In this document: positions 34,284 to 46,497 of the stretch, in pieces
Layout: the number at the start of each line of letters is the position of its first letter
How positions within the stretch are numbered: position 1 is the first letter of the stretch
NCBI GenBank assembly: GCA_965153355.1
Contig: OZ231126.1
Coordinates: 60,326,001-60,390,000, forward strand
Reading direction: 5' to 3'
DNA length: 64,000 nucleotides
From: Flaccisagitta enflata
Lineage: Eukaryota > Chaetognatha > Sagittoidea > Aphragmophora
Position numbers and translations under genes: made by a program
Notes under the pieces: generated by a model
The model's database searches: none
The model's input: the letters and a program-made list of their open reading frames with translations, nothing else
What the model was told of the DNA's origin: nothing

Positions 34284-35130
34284 AGAGCTTTGTAAAGTGA
34301 ATAGAGCGCATAAACGATAATGTTACTCCTATTTTAATAACTGATGCATTTTTTGTCAACAAAGGATTTTGATTGCATTTTTACCTTTGTCAAATGTCAC
34401 TTTTACTATTTGAAGAGAAAAAGTGGCAAAAAAACATTTTTTGTATTGATTTAAGCCTTTTTTTATTGAATTCCTATGATTTTTAAAGACAATAGTACTA
34501 CAAAAATAGGCTAAACTAGCTATACTAGAATTATCTAGATGATCAAATCTCCACTAGGACAGGTGTGCACTAATACTGAACTATCATTACAAGCAATATT
34601 TCCAAAAAATATACAGCATGAAATTTGCAACAGGGTCCCAAAGGAAACTCAACAGATTTTCAATGCATTTTTCTAGTACCAACATAGTAATCTATTTATT
34701 TTTTATTAAATTACTATGATTTCTAAAGGCAATAGTACTACAAAAATAGGCTAAACTAGCTATACTAGAATTATCTAGATTATCAAATCTCCATTAGGAC
34801 AGGTGTGTACTAATACTGAACTATCATTACAAGCAATATTTCCAAAAAATACCCAGCATAAAATTTGCAACTGGGTGCCAAAGGAAACTCAACAGATTTT
34901 CAATGCATTTTTCTAGTACCAACATAGTAATCTATTTATTTTTAAAAATACAGTAGATGTTAAGATTAAGAGTATATTTTTGTTATTTCTCTCAATACAC
35001 TCATTAACCTCTGTCATACAACCTATAATTTACCCCTGACCTGAAAAAAAATGCCTTTTGTCTAAGATCAATTGGTACTGTACGTTCCCGTTAAGTGGGG
35101 TACACGGCCGGGCCACTTGACAACACTCAG
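34284..35130. repeat. Interruption of the satellite containing a 240 bp tandem duplication
   Basis: Non-satellite sequence between two satellite segments. Within it, about 34460-34700 and 34700-34940 are direct copies at a 240-base offset (shared ACAATAGTACTACAAAAATA and CCAAAGGAAACTCAACAGAT) with few differences. No gene or clear terminal repeats of the interruption are seen. Confidence 0.75.
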
Positions 35131-38080
35131 AATAACAGAATATGATTGATGGTGAGGATGAAAAAACAAAAGATTTACGTAAAGATAAGTGGAGACATCT
35201 TGAAAGAAAAAAGATAAAACAAACAAAAGACTGAGGTGAGGACACATTCTGGGGATGAAAAAAATGACTAAATGATATAGATGAAACAAAAGATTTACAA
35301 GATTTACAAGTTCTGGTGAGTGAGGACATCCATTGAGAGAAAAAAAGACTATTACAAAGAAAAGATTGTGGTGAGTGAGGACACACTTTTGGGATGAAAG
35401 AAATTGTTAGGAAATGGTGATTAAGGACATTCTTTAAAAGAAAAACAAAAGACTATCAAAGAAAAAAGATCTGGTGAGTGAGGACATCTATTGAGAGAAA
35501 AAAAAGATTGCAACAAATAAAAGATTGTGGTGAGTGAGGATACACTTTTGGGATGAAAACAATTCTTTGGGATTAGTGAGTGAAGAGATTCTTTGAAGGG
35601 AAAAACAAAAGACTACTATCTTGGTCAAATTAAGAGTCCGCCATGTTTTCTTACATTGAGGCCAGATTATTTAAAGCAACATATAAAAATCAGTGACCAT
35701 TAGAAAGCTCTGCAAAAATGCAATCTGATGCCACCAAGCAGACCTCTGTAGCTCAATTCGTTTAGATTTTACAGCAGAAAGAGTAAAATGATTCATTTTG
35801 ATTTCTAAAATAAAAATCATTGATTTCTATTTTTGAAATTCTTGCAGCTTTATTTGGATATTCTTTATACATAGAAATTATAGAAACATAAGAAAATTAG
35901 TGACCATTGTAAAGAGCTTCAAAAGAGCTTTCATTTGCAACCAAACAGAGCTCATTTGCTCAAATCGTTTAGATTTTATAACAAAATTAGTACAAGCCTC
36001 ATCATAAAACCAAAATGGCAGAAACAGATAAGAGATGAGAAACCTGTCACACGCTAATTAGTGATGCTGCAATATGACATGATTAAAAACACTGTACAAG
36101 CAATATCTAGTGCCAAAATACGCTAAAATAAACTTCTGTTTTAGGAAAACAGGTTTTTCTGATCAATATTCAAGGTTTAAGAACTAAATTCAATAGCGAG
36201 GACTCTTATTTTGACCAAGATAGTATAAGAGAAAAAAGATCTGGTGAGGGAGGACTTCTTTTGAGAAAAAAAAAAAGACTTCTACAAACAAAAGTTGTGG
36301 TGAGTGAAGACACACTTTTGGGATAAAAAAAATCCATGGGAAATGATGAGAAAAACAAAAGACTATCAAAGAAAAAGTGTCTGGTGAGTGAGGACATCTA
36401 TTGAGAAAAAAAAAGACTACTACAAACAAAAGATAGTAGTGAGTGGGGACACACTTTTGGGATGAAAAAAAATCCTTAGAAATGGTGAGTGAGGACATTC
36501 TTTGAAGAGAAAAACAAAAGACTATCAAAGAAAAAGGGTCTAGTCAGTGAGGACATCTATTGAGAAAAAAAAGACTACTACAAACAAAAGATGGTGGTGA
36601 GTGAGGACACACTTTTGGGATGAAAAAAAATCCTTAGAAATGGTGAGTGAGGACATTCTTTGAGGAGAAAAACAAAAGACTAACAAAGAAAAAGGGTCTA
36701 GTGAGTGAGGACATCTATTGAGAAAAAAAAAGACTACTACAAACAAAAGATAGTGGTGAGTGAGGACACACTTTTGGGATGAAAAAAAATCCTGAGAAAT
36801 GGTGAGTGAGGACATTCTTTGAAGAAAAAAACAAAAGACTATCAAAAAAAAAGAGTCTGGTGAGTGAGGACATCTTTTGAGAAAAAAAAAGACTACCACA
36901 AACAAAAGATAGTAGTGAGTGAGGACACTTTTAAGATGAAAAAAAATCCTTAGAAATGGTGAGTGAGGACATTCTTTGAAGAGAAAACAAAAGACTATCA
37001 AAGAAAAAGGGTTTGGTGAGTGAGGACATCTATTGAGAAAAAAAAAGACTACTACAAACAAAAGATAGTGGTGAGTGAGGACACACTTTTGGGATAAAAA
37101 AAAATCCTTAGAAATGGTGAGTGAGGACATTCTTTTAAGAGAAAAACAAAAGACTAACAAAGAAAAAGGGTCTAGTGAGTGAGGACATCTATTGAGAAAA
37201 AAAAAAGACAACTACAAACAAAAGATAGTGGTGAGTGAGGACACACTTTTGGGATGAAAAAAAATCCTAAGAAATGGTGAGTGAGGACATTCTTTGAAGA
37301 GAAAAACAAAAGACTATCAAAGAACAAGAGTCTGGTGAGTGAGGACATCTATTGAGAAAAAAAAGACTACTACAAACAAAAGATAGTGGTGAGTGAGGAC
37401 ACTTTTGGGATGAAAAAAAATCCTTAGAAATGGTGAGTGAGGACATTCTTTGAAGAGAAAAACAAAATACTATCAAAGAAAAAGGGTCTGGTGAGTGAGG
37501 ACATCTATTGAGAAAAAAAAAGACTACTACAGACAAAAGATAGTGGTGAGTGAGGACACATTTTTGGGATGAAAAAAATCCTTAGAAATGGTGAGTGAGG
37601 ACATTCTTTGAAGAGAAAAACAAAAAGACTATCAAAGAAAAAAGGTTTGGTGAGTGAGGACATCTATTGAGAAAAAAAAAAGACTACTACAAACAAAAGA
37701 TAGTGGTGAGTGAGGACACACTTTTGGGATGAAAAAAAAACCTTAGAAATGGTGAGTGAGGACATTCTTTGAGGAGAAAAACAAAAGACTAACAAAAAAA
37801 AAGGGTCTGGTGAGTGAGGACATCTATTGAGAAAAAAAAAACTATTACAAACAAAAGATAGTAATGAGTGAGGACACACTTTTGGGATGAAAAAAAATCC
37901 TTAGAAATGGTGAGTGAGGACATTCTTTGAAGAGGAAAACAAAAGACTATCAAAGAAAAAGTCTGGTGAGTGAGGACATCTATTGAGAAAAAAAAAGACT
38001 ACTACAAACAAAAGATAGTGGTGAGTGAGGACACTTTTGGGTTGAAAAAAAATCCTTAGAAATGGTGAGTGAGGACGGCA
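35131..38080 (+). repeat. About 160 bp higher-order satellite with GGTGAGTGAGGACA subunits
   Basis: From 36225 on, about a dozen units of roughly 158-160 bp. Each has three subunits starting GGTGAGTGAGGACA and continuing TCTATTGAGAAAAAAA, CACACTTTTGGGATGAAAAA or TTCTTTGAAGAGAAAAACAA. The 35131-35610 part is more diverged. Long minus-strand open frames (for example 36540-37211) are low-complexity read-through of the array. Confidence 0.9.
35616..36223. mobile_element. 608 bp TA-flanked MITE inserted in the satellite
   Basis: CTATCTTGGTCAAATTAAGA at the left and its inverse at the right (24 bp inverted ends, one mismatch). TA duplicated at 35614-35615 and 36224-36225. The interior has a duplicated segment (CAGTGACCATTAGAAAGC.. 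and TAGTGACCATTGTAAAGA.., each ending CGTTTAGATTTTA). No transposase. Confidence 0.9.
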
Positions 38081-38600
38081 AAAAAAAAAAAAACAAAAAT
38101 TTACCCAGGACTAAGTGGATCTTGCTTCGCTGCGATCCACAAACATGTAACAAAAATGTTGACGAAGCTAAGCGAGACTTAAAGACCTTCGTCTCTTTAA
38201 CCACTGCAGACAGCCCGCAGTAAGGTGACAAATTCTTCTCACACACTTACACACACACAAACTAGCTCGGTAATCCATCTCAGTTATCCAACGACAAAAG
38301 TGAATTATAAAATCCCTTTTCTCCGCTTTATTTAATTTCCGGTAAGACCCTCGACTCCGGGCCGCCTTCAGCCTTCTTCCTTTCGGGCTTCCCACGATCA
38401 TGTTTGTTTGTTTTTCCCAATTTTTGTTTTCTTTGTGGGTGTTGGCTTCTTCACCTTCATCTCTCGAGGCCACGCCGTCGACGTTTCTGTAGTTGCAGGC
38501 GTGTCTATTGTCGCCGTCGTCGTCGTCATCGTCATCGTCGTCGTCATCGTCATCGTCACCGTATCGCCATTGCCAAACCATCTTCTTCGATAATAAGGCC
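38081..38600. other. No gene supported; GTC/ATC trinucleotide run
   Basis: 38508-38566 is a CGTCGTCATCGTCATCG-type trinucleotide tract. A minus frame (38168-38608) of 146 codons spans it, giving poly-Asp and a basic stretch, with no domain I recognise. Confidence 0.4.
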
Positions 38601-38817
38601 GATAACACAACACGTGGCTGGGCTGGTCAGGGGCGGTGAAGCGGCGCGTTAGGTATACGGGATATTTGAGTTTACCGTATGGACAATGGAGGCCTGGGTT
38701 GATGCACTACTTGTAGCTCTAGCACTCCCGATACGCTTTTCAAATGCGCACAGTGACGCCAATCTATCCTCAAAAAGCACTACATTCACCACAGGCATGT
38801 TTGCTGGGGAAGCACCC

Positions 38818-39059
38818 TTTTTAGTCGCGTGCACGCGACTCTACAACTTGCTCTGTCTGTCTGTCTGTCGGTTGGTCGGTCCGTCCGTCACACTTTACTT
38901 TTGTTAGCTTTTTTTGTCGTTTTACGTTATTTTAAGTTGTTTCATGACAATTTACATTTACTCTTTTAGTCTTTTGGTCTTTTAGTCATTTAGTCCTTTA
39001 GTTTTTTAGTCTTTTAGTCTTAACAACCGCACGCGACTGTTAGGTGTTGGCCTTGTTTC
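38818..39059 (-). mobile_element. HINE-like element with CTTTTAGT core
   Basis: On plus: TTTTT, AGTCGCGTGCACGCGACT and a CTGT/GGTC/CCGT tract. The core is a short array of TTTTAGTC-type octamers (38962-39022). Then subterminal CCGCACGCGACTG and the end GGCCTTGTTT. Confidence 0.8.
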
Positions 39060-39388
39060 TACCCGACAAACAATCTTCCTTCCTCTGCCATTTTCCCATC
39101 GGCCCACCCTCATCATCAACAATTCCCTTAGCTCTCCTTCTTAAGGTGAAGTGTAATCATGGAAGCATCCAATAATCGTAACTCGGAACTCTTCCAGCTT
39201 CCAGCTTCCAAACTCATTCATCATTTTCGACTCCGCAAAGAATTACAGTAAACACAGAAAATGAAAAAAAGAAAAAGAAATGAAGAAAACCATTTATTTT
39301 CAGCTTCCAGAGTTTCATCAAGTTAAAACGAGAGAATGATGATGCAAAAGCGTGTACGGAAGCAAAACAAACCATATCATAAGTAGTA
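39060..39388. other. No gene seen
   Basis: Ordinary sequence; nothing recognised. Confidence 0.4.
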
Positions 39389-39389
39389 A

Positions 39390-39573
<184 letters not shown>

Positions 39574-39637
39574 CGAGTAGTACTGCGACAGTGATAAGAA
39601 AAAAGCTCTTTACGAGGACGAATGAAGACACGGACAG

Positions 39638-40050
39638 TAGGGTGGTCGGGAATTGTGTCAAATTTCATGTATTGATAAACTAGGGCCATTTGCACAAATA
39701 TCTTATAAAAAAAGAATTTCTCACATGTTGGGGTTGGAAATCAAACAAACAAGGCTAAGCAGGACAATAAGGTGCGCCGTGAGGATCGTCGAATGAATGT
39801 GTTAGCGACCGACCAACAGACCAACTGAAGGACACAGACAGTTATAGGGGTACTTTGGCGCACCTAAAAACCTTGTCAGCTTACAATGAGGATTATTTCA
39901 ATACCATAGGAAGTCTATAATATTTCCAACATGGTTAAATCTTCAGGTTCAGACCTCTATTTGTGGAAAACATTCTGATATGGTGAATTTTATGCAATAA
40001 ACTAAAGTTTAATATATTTTGAAGATTGACCCCCATTCCTGACCACCCTA
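39638..40050. mobile_element. hAT-type MITE, second copy, with nested HINE-like element
   Basis: TAGGGTGGTC to GACCACCCTA, flanked on both sides by ACGGACAG (39630-39637 and 40051-40058). Aligning it to 16420-16726 shows one extra block of about 120 bp after ATCAAACAA, which is a HINE-like element. Confidence 0.88.
39748..39871 (+). mobile_element. HINE-like element, GGTGCGCC subfamily, nested
   Basis: ACAAGGCTAAGCAGG, subterminal AGGTGCGCCGTGAGG, GACCGACCAACAGACCAACT, and the end GGCGCACCTAAAA. Its borders are given by the uninterrupted hAT MITE at 16420. Confidence 0.8.
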
Positions 40051-40426
40051 ACGGACAGAGCGATAGATTTACGGACAGATGAGGACGGATCGAGTGATTG
40101 CGACAAGATAGGAAGCAAAGTAGGAAGCAAAGTAATGTCGTTATTCATCTTTGTCTGGGTTTCTCTTTTTCAATCTTTTCTCTAATCTCACGCTCGTTTT
40201 CCGCATTGCCCCCCCCCCCCCCGTCTCAAAGTGATTGCAGAAGCATTTGCTTTTAGAAAAGGGGTGATATTCTCAGTCGCCTGTAAAATGTTTTCAACTC
40301 TATGACTTGCCTTGACATGCCATCAAAAAAAAAAAAAAGATTCAAAATGAATGTCTAATGCTGCTATTGTTCAAATGAGTATGACGCCCTGATTTAAAAC
40401 AACAGGGGCCTGGGTGACCGTTGCGA

Positions 40427-40574
40427 TTTTTAGTTGCGGACACGCAACTCTATAAGAGGCTTTGTCCGTCCGTCCGTCGGTCCGTGGTGATCGAGTTGGA
40501 ATGTGTGAAAACGCGCATTTCCGCCCCTGCCCACCCGTCCGCAACTGGTATTGGCCGTGTATCCGGCCTTGTTT
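40427..40574 (-). mobile_element. HINE-like element, AGTTGCGGAC subfamily
   Basis: On plus: TTTTT, AGTTGCGGACACGCAACT and a (CCGT)n tract. Subterminal GTCCGCAACTGG (40539 region), then GTGTATCCGGCCTTGTTT. Compact, well preserved copy. Confidence 0.85.
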
Positions 40575-41208
40575 GACCATCAAAACATCTATTTTGGATG
40601 AAACACCATGTTTTCCTTATCCGAGTTATCCTCCGTTTTCCCCCGACGAAATATAATAAAACTGAGGGTGATTTCTCTTCAAATGGGGCAATCTTAGATG
40701 AGAGAGCTATCTGAAAGCTGAAAGCGTCAAAAATGCCAGCTTCTGTTTGATCAAACATTTTTGGTCTCTTACACATTTGAACTTGAAGCCGTTTATTGGA
40801 AAAAAGTCGAATTACGTAATTCGACTTAAGGACGTAAGGGAGAAATAAAGTTTTTCATTTTGGGACAATCTTTGAGACAATCTTTGAGACAATCTTTGAG
40901 ACAATCTTTGAGACAATCTTAGGAAGTTGAGCCGTTTTTTGGGCTGGGAGTATACATTTTCTAATATTCATAGCTAAGACAGACCTTATTTTTCTCTTTC
41001 AAATGGCGCCAACCAGAAGTCTCTACGATCATTAGTTTTGGCGCTATGAATTTTTTAATCTTTTATTATTTTTCCCCATTTTCGCAAAAATCAATAATTG
41101 ATTGATAATTCATTGATCCTATTTTATGGCCATATGTAACAAAAGAGCAGAGTCAGGATGTTACACAAATTGACCCTAACTTTTATGACGCTAGCTTTTG
41201 CATTTTAC
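40575..41208. other. No gene; 24 bp palindrome and 15 bp tandem repeat
   Basis: A perfect 24-base palindrome (arms AAGTCGAATTAC/GTAATTCGACTT) at 40804-40827, and about four copies of ACAATCTTTGAGACA-type 15-mers at 40860-40920. Nothing else recognised. Confidence 0.6.
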
Positions 41209-41214
41209 TCTGCT

Positions 41215-41582
<368 letters not shown>

Positions 41583-41834
41583 TCAAAGATAAAGGAAGAC
41601 CAAAAAAGAGAAACAGATTGAATGACAAAAACAAGCAAGCAGTCAACCAGACATAATGAGATGCACACGGAAGAACAAGCACTGAAAAAAAAATTCCCAT
41701 TTACGACTTTTTTCCGGCCTGCGAGAGCCACCTTTATTGGTATTCTGTTAAGAGCTGGATGAACGACAGCGGTTGGGCTCGAGAAATAATGCTGGCAACA
41801 TTTGTGGGTTTGAGCAGGAAAAGCGATGAAAAGT

Positions 41835-42192
41835 GTAAATAGTCGCAAAAGTGTTAGATGGTCAATGGTACCCCTATGTGAGTGTATGTGAATGTGTGAT
41901 GGTGAGAGGGGCAGTGGCCCCAAACAAAGGAGTCTTGAGACTGGGATTAGAGCCTTGAGGCTGGGATTTGAGCCTTAAAGCTAGGATTTGAGCTTCGATG
42001 CTGGGTTTTAGGTCTTGAGGCTAGAATTTGGGCCTTGAGGGTAAAATTTGGGCCTTGAGACTAGGATTCGGGCCTCAAGGCTGGGATATGAGGTTCAAAA
42101 GGGGTGGATGGATGGAGGAGGAAAAGAAGGAGGAGAAATTTGCCCTATGTGTAAAAGCATAGGTCATTGGCTCCTTTGGGGCCGCTGCCCAA
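41835..42192. mobile_element. FB element, short
   Basis: The flank AGTCGCAAAAGTGTTAGATG, then AGAGGGGCAGTGGCCCCAAA, about seven core units (GGGATTTGAGCCTTGAGGCT type) and the right end AAAGCATAGGTCATTGG..GGGGCCGCTGCCCA. Confidence 0.75.
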
Positions 42193-42876
42193 AAGGCGTA
42201 ACCATCCATGTCTTACCCCGCAAGATAATCTACTGCCAAGGGACATGGCAGCTAGGTCTAGTGAGGGATTTCCTAATCGCACGTTTGAACATACTGTCAC
42301 ACTTTGTCGTTATCGCTTTCTGGGCAGCGGCCATGAAGGGGACAAAGTCCTGTAGAACACAGGGGGACTTTCGTTCGTCCGTTCGTCTGTTCCCCCCTTC
42401 ATCAGGCCCCTCAGGCCTCAAATCCAGCCTCTCAGGCCTTAAATCCAGCCTCTCAAGCCTCTAATCCAGCCTCTCAGGCCTCAAATCTGGCCTATCAGTC
42501 CTCAAATCCAGCCCCTCAGGCCTCAAACCTGGCCTCTCAGGCCTCAAATCTGGCCTCCCAGGCCTCAAATCTGGCCTCTCAGGCCTCAAATCTAAATTCT
42601 CAGGCCTCAAACCTGGCCTCTCATGCCTCAAATTAGGCCTCTCAGGCCTCAAATTAGGCCCCTCAGGCCTCAAATCAGCCATCTAAACCTCAATTTATTG
42701 CTCTCAGGCTTCAAACCACTCCTCTGGCCTTTCAAGCCTTAATCCAGCTCTCTCAAGCCTAAAGTCAGCCCTTTCAAGCTTCCAATTGGCATTCTCAGGC
42801 CTTAAATCAGCCTTCTTAGACCTCAGTTTAGACTCAGTCTTCAGTCAACCCTAGAGTTTACCTATACGCTTTTTGG

Positions 42877-43375
42877 GCAGCGGCCCCAAAGGGCCGATGT
42901 CCTGTAGGACACAGGGGGGAATTTCGAGACGTCCGTCCTTCCGTCCGTCCGTCCGTCCGTCCCCCCCCCTTGGTCATCGGGGGCCTCAATTTTGCTCTCT
43001 CAGGCCTGATTTTGGCCCTCTGAGCCATCAGAATAGGCTGATAAGCCCTTTCAGACCTCAATTTAGCCCTTGAGATCTTAAATCAGTTCTCCAGACCTCA
43101 TATCTGCCCTCCAGACCTCAAATTAGCCTTTCATACCCCAAATCCACCCTCCAGGCCTCACATAAGCTCTTTAGGCCTCAAATTTGTCCTCTGGGCCTCA
43201 AGCCTACCCCTCAAACCTCAAATTTAATCTTTAGAACCTAATTCTGCCCTCCAGGCTTCAAAACCGCCTTCAATGACCTCTATCCATCTTCTCAGACCTA
43301 ATATACCTCAGGACGTCTCGAAATTCCCCCCTGTGTCCTACAGGACATCGGCCCTTTGGGGCCGCTGCCCTGCTC
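42877..43375. mobile_element. FB element, GATGTCCTGTAGGACAC subfamily
   Basis: GGGCAGCGGCCCCAAAGGGC..GGGGGGAATTTCGAGACGTC at the left, its inverse at the right (GGACGTCTCGAAATTCCCCC..TTTGGGGCCGCTGCCC). The core is about 15 units of CTCAAATCTGCCCTCCAGAC type. The family flank GGTACCGCTGACCATGTGCG follows at 43420. This intact copy is the reference for the split one at 12845-16350. Confidence 0.88.
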
Positions 43376-43454
43376 TCTCTCCACTACTTCACTTGATCAC
43401 TCCAAGCAGGGCATCGGGTACCGCTGACCATGTGCGATCCTTGGATGACTAGTT

Positions 43455-44152
43455 TATACGCCACCTCCACCGGAAGTGGCAGATGAGACGCAAAAACGTA
43501 TTTGGCGCTACAATGAGTTTCCCATTGGCGTTTTTCAGGTTTTTCATTTCGCATTGAGGGAGTAATAAGATTTAGGGAATTCATAGTGGATTTTTGGTGA
43601 TCATTTTGATAATTTAGTAGAAATTTCCAGATTTTTTTTGCTAGCGTCAAAAGATTATTTTTATTCCTTATTTCTATTTATTTTTGTTATTTTCATAAGT
43701 TTTCATATTTCATGACTCACTTTTCACTTTACACTTTACATTTTTCACTTTTCACTTTTTTTATTTTCACTTTTCATTTTTGATGTTTCATTTTTCATTT
43801 GTTTTTTTTTTTTCATTATTCATTTTGTTATTTGATTCAATATTTTTTACAATTTTTTTTCTTTTCAAAGTACCATACTTTTAATAATTCTGTTGTCACT
43901 TTTTTCATCTTTTTAATTTATATTCAATGTTTTTTACTCCTATTTTGTTAATCAAATTTTTTGTAATTATCTCATTTACTGTATTTTATATTCATATATA
44001 TTTCTCCAGTTGATTTGTTTTGTTAAAACAGAAAATAAAGTAAAATAAATGATCGATGATTCTCCTTCATGCTTATATCAAGTTTGTATCATCCCAAAAG
44101 AAATGCTGAAATGAGTCCACAATCAAGTTCTTCTTGTCTATGTCTGTTTGTG

Positions 44153-44155
<3 letters not shown>
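43455..44155. other. No gene; T-rich tract
   Basis: 43680-43990 is T-rich with TTTTTCACTTTTCAC-like units reminiscent of the tracts at 30565 and 33215. No coding feature recognised. Confidence 0.5.

Positions 44156-44194
<39 letters not shown>
44156..44194 (+). repeat. (CT)n microsatellite
   Basis: About 19 CT repeats. A shorter CT run lies at 44333-44348. Confidence 0.9.
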
Positions 44195-44197
<3 letters not shown>

Positions 44198-44879
44198 ACA
44201 ACAAAGAAAGAATATCACAGGACCCATAGATAAGACTGAGTGGCAAGAAAAAATCAAATGACCAATCATTTTTTCATGAATTGACCTTTATTCTGTTTGA
44301 GTCTCGATCTCGGTCTGGGCCTGTCTGTCTGACTCTCTCTCTCTCTCTTTTTTTTTTCTCGCTCTCCCTGTGACAAAACAGAGATAGCACGTCGATGGCC
44401 ATGCTTTTAATAATCTTACTCCATAACTTAACCATCCATAACCATGCTTTGCTCAAGTATTTTCTTTAAGAGTCAACGATGCATCACAGGCACTGGAAAA
44501 CTCATTTCAACTTAGAAAATAGTAGTAATTGTAATACTACTAAAAAAACGTTAAAAAGCGTTTTTTGGGCTAAAAACTCCACTTATACGCAACCTACTAT
44601 GCATATAATCTCAATTATACTTCCGTTATATGCCACTAGATGATTTTGTTTGAAACTCCAAACTCTAGTCAACCCTCTATAGCATCTCATCCTCTTCTTC
44701 AGGTAGGACGAACGAAAGTCCCCCTCTGTTCTACAGGACTTCGTCCCCTTCGGAGCCGCTGCCCTACTTCCCCTCACTCCAATTCACAATCACTCAAAGA
44801 AGGGCAACGGGTATCGCTGACCACATATTGCCCTTGGGTGACCTGTTCAATTGGTTTTATACAGTCGCCTCTTTGTCTT

Positions 44880-45172
<293 letters not shown>

Positions 45173-45179
45173 CAATGGA

Positions 45180-45800
45180 CGGACGAGAAGAACAAAATGT
45201 GGAATTAAAGTGGGACGCGGAAATAAAAGCTGAAAAAAAAAGAGAGAGGGAGAGAGAATAAGATTTGGAAAAAAGGAAAGGAACTGAGGAAGCATTTGAG
45301 CCAAAGTTGGCTTTAGGTGTCTTCGCATTGGCAAAGTTATCAAAATATTATATAGAGAATATCTGGATAATATCTTGATATTGTGCCCAATGCGAAAACC
45401 TCTTATATTCGGTAAACTCCATGATTTACATGTTTATTGTTTCAGTCTCCAGTCTTCAGTGCCGTTGATCTTGTCAGTTTAAACCAGGAACGTCAACATT
45501 TATTATTGCAATGGATACTACATAACTAATAACCATCAACCAAGAACAGCGTTTGTCATTGTTTCATAGATGAGACAAGGCCTTGCAAGGCTGCCTCGAT
45601 TAGTTTTTTGACATGATCCCGTAATATTATGGCCACTTCAAGCCTGAAAAAAAGTTGAAAAAATGTATGTATCGTTCGACTGAGTGTACGTCGCTTACCA
45701 TGTCACGAGCTAATCTTATCTTGAATGTCAAACAGGGATTCCATTATCTGAGCGCTGATACTTAGTCGGTCATCCTTTATCTTTCGTCCAGTGCATTGAA
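45180..45800. other. No gene seen
   Basis: Ordinary to AT-rich sequence; nothing recognised. Confidence 0.4.
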
Positions 45801-45966
45801 AACAAGGCCGGATACACGGCAATCCAGTCGCGGACGGTTGGCAGGAGCCGTACTGCAAAAACCGCTCGGAATTCAAAAATGTGACGGACGGACGGACCGA
45901 CCTACCTACCGACCGATTGACCGACCGACACGGTAAGGTGTAGAGTCGCGTGTCCGCGACTAAAAA
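45801..45966 (+). mobile_element. HINE-like element, AGTCGCGGAC subfamily
   Basis: AACAAGGCCGGATACACGGC, CCAGTCGCGGACGGTTGGCA, CTCGGAATTCAAAAATGTGA, (GGAC/CTAC/GACC)n, and the end AGTCGCGTGTCCGCGACTAAAAA. A 31-base palindrome (15 bp arms, GTTATCATGTCTTCA) follows at 45970-46000. Confidence 0.85.
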
Positions 45967-46191
45967 ATTGTTATCATGTCTTCAATGAAGACATGATAAC
46001 ATTTGATAACATATGAAGACTCTTCATATATCGGCCTAGACCATGATTGACTTTCTTCATTTGAATCATTTCTATGTGCCTGAAAAGAATTCAATTCGCT
46101 AAGTATTGAATGACTAAACTCTGTCCAGCTTTTTCATCGTATCCTGTCCTATCCACCATTGTATAAAAGAATCAGCTCGGTCACAAGGCCG

Positions 46192-46376
46192 GATATACTG
46201 CAACCCTAGTTGCGGGTGGATGGGTAGGGATAGCGACGAAAAAGGCCAGCCAGACACCTTTACACCTTTAGAAGAAAGAGCTGTGACACAATATCTGCAC
46301 GATACCGACAAATATGGACCAACCAGCCGATGAACTGAAAAATTGCTTATTGAGTTGCGTCGCACGTGACGAAAAA
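46192..46376 (+). mobile_element. HINE-like element, diverged
   Basis: CACAAGGCCGGATATACTGC, CTAGTTGCGGGTGGATGGGT, CCAACCAGCCGATGAACTG, and the end GAGTTGCGTCGCACGTGACG plus AAAAA. Confidence 0.7.
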
Positions 46377-46497
46377 GAAAATACCAGCAGTTGAATAAAA
46401 AGAATGACTTGGAGAATTTTCGTTCGGCGGTTATCTCCTGGTTTTAAATGACCGCCACGGATTCCTCACAACCGATGCAAAGCCGCCTTTTTAGGTG

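Larger units (their letters stand above)
42323..44771. mobile_element. FB element, AAGTCCTGTAGAAC subfamily, with nested insertions
   Basis: The left arm GGGCAGCGGCCATGAAGGGG..TAGAACACAGGGGGACTTTC (42323-42385) is matched by an inverted right arm at 44706-44771 (GAAAGTCCCCCTCTGTTCTA..GAGCCGCTGCCC). The core from 42400 is about 20 units of CTCAGGCCTCAAATCTGGCC type. A second FB element (42877-43375) and unrelated sequence lie between core and right arm. Confidence 0.7.

Noticed and set aside
36540-37211. 223-codon minus frame rich in Phe, Ser and Cys
   Set aside because: Read-through of the 160 bp satellite, with repeat periodicity throughout.
38168-38608. 146-codon minus frame with poly-Asp and basic segments
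   Set aside because: The poly-Asp comes from a trinucleotide run. No recognised domain, no splice or polyadenylation context, and it adjoins satellite DNA. Not excluded, but unsupported.
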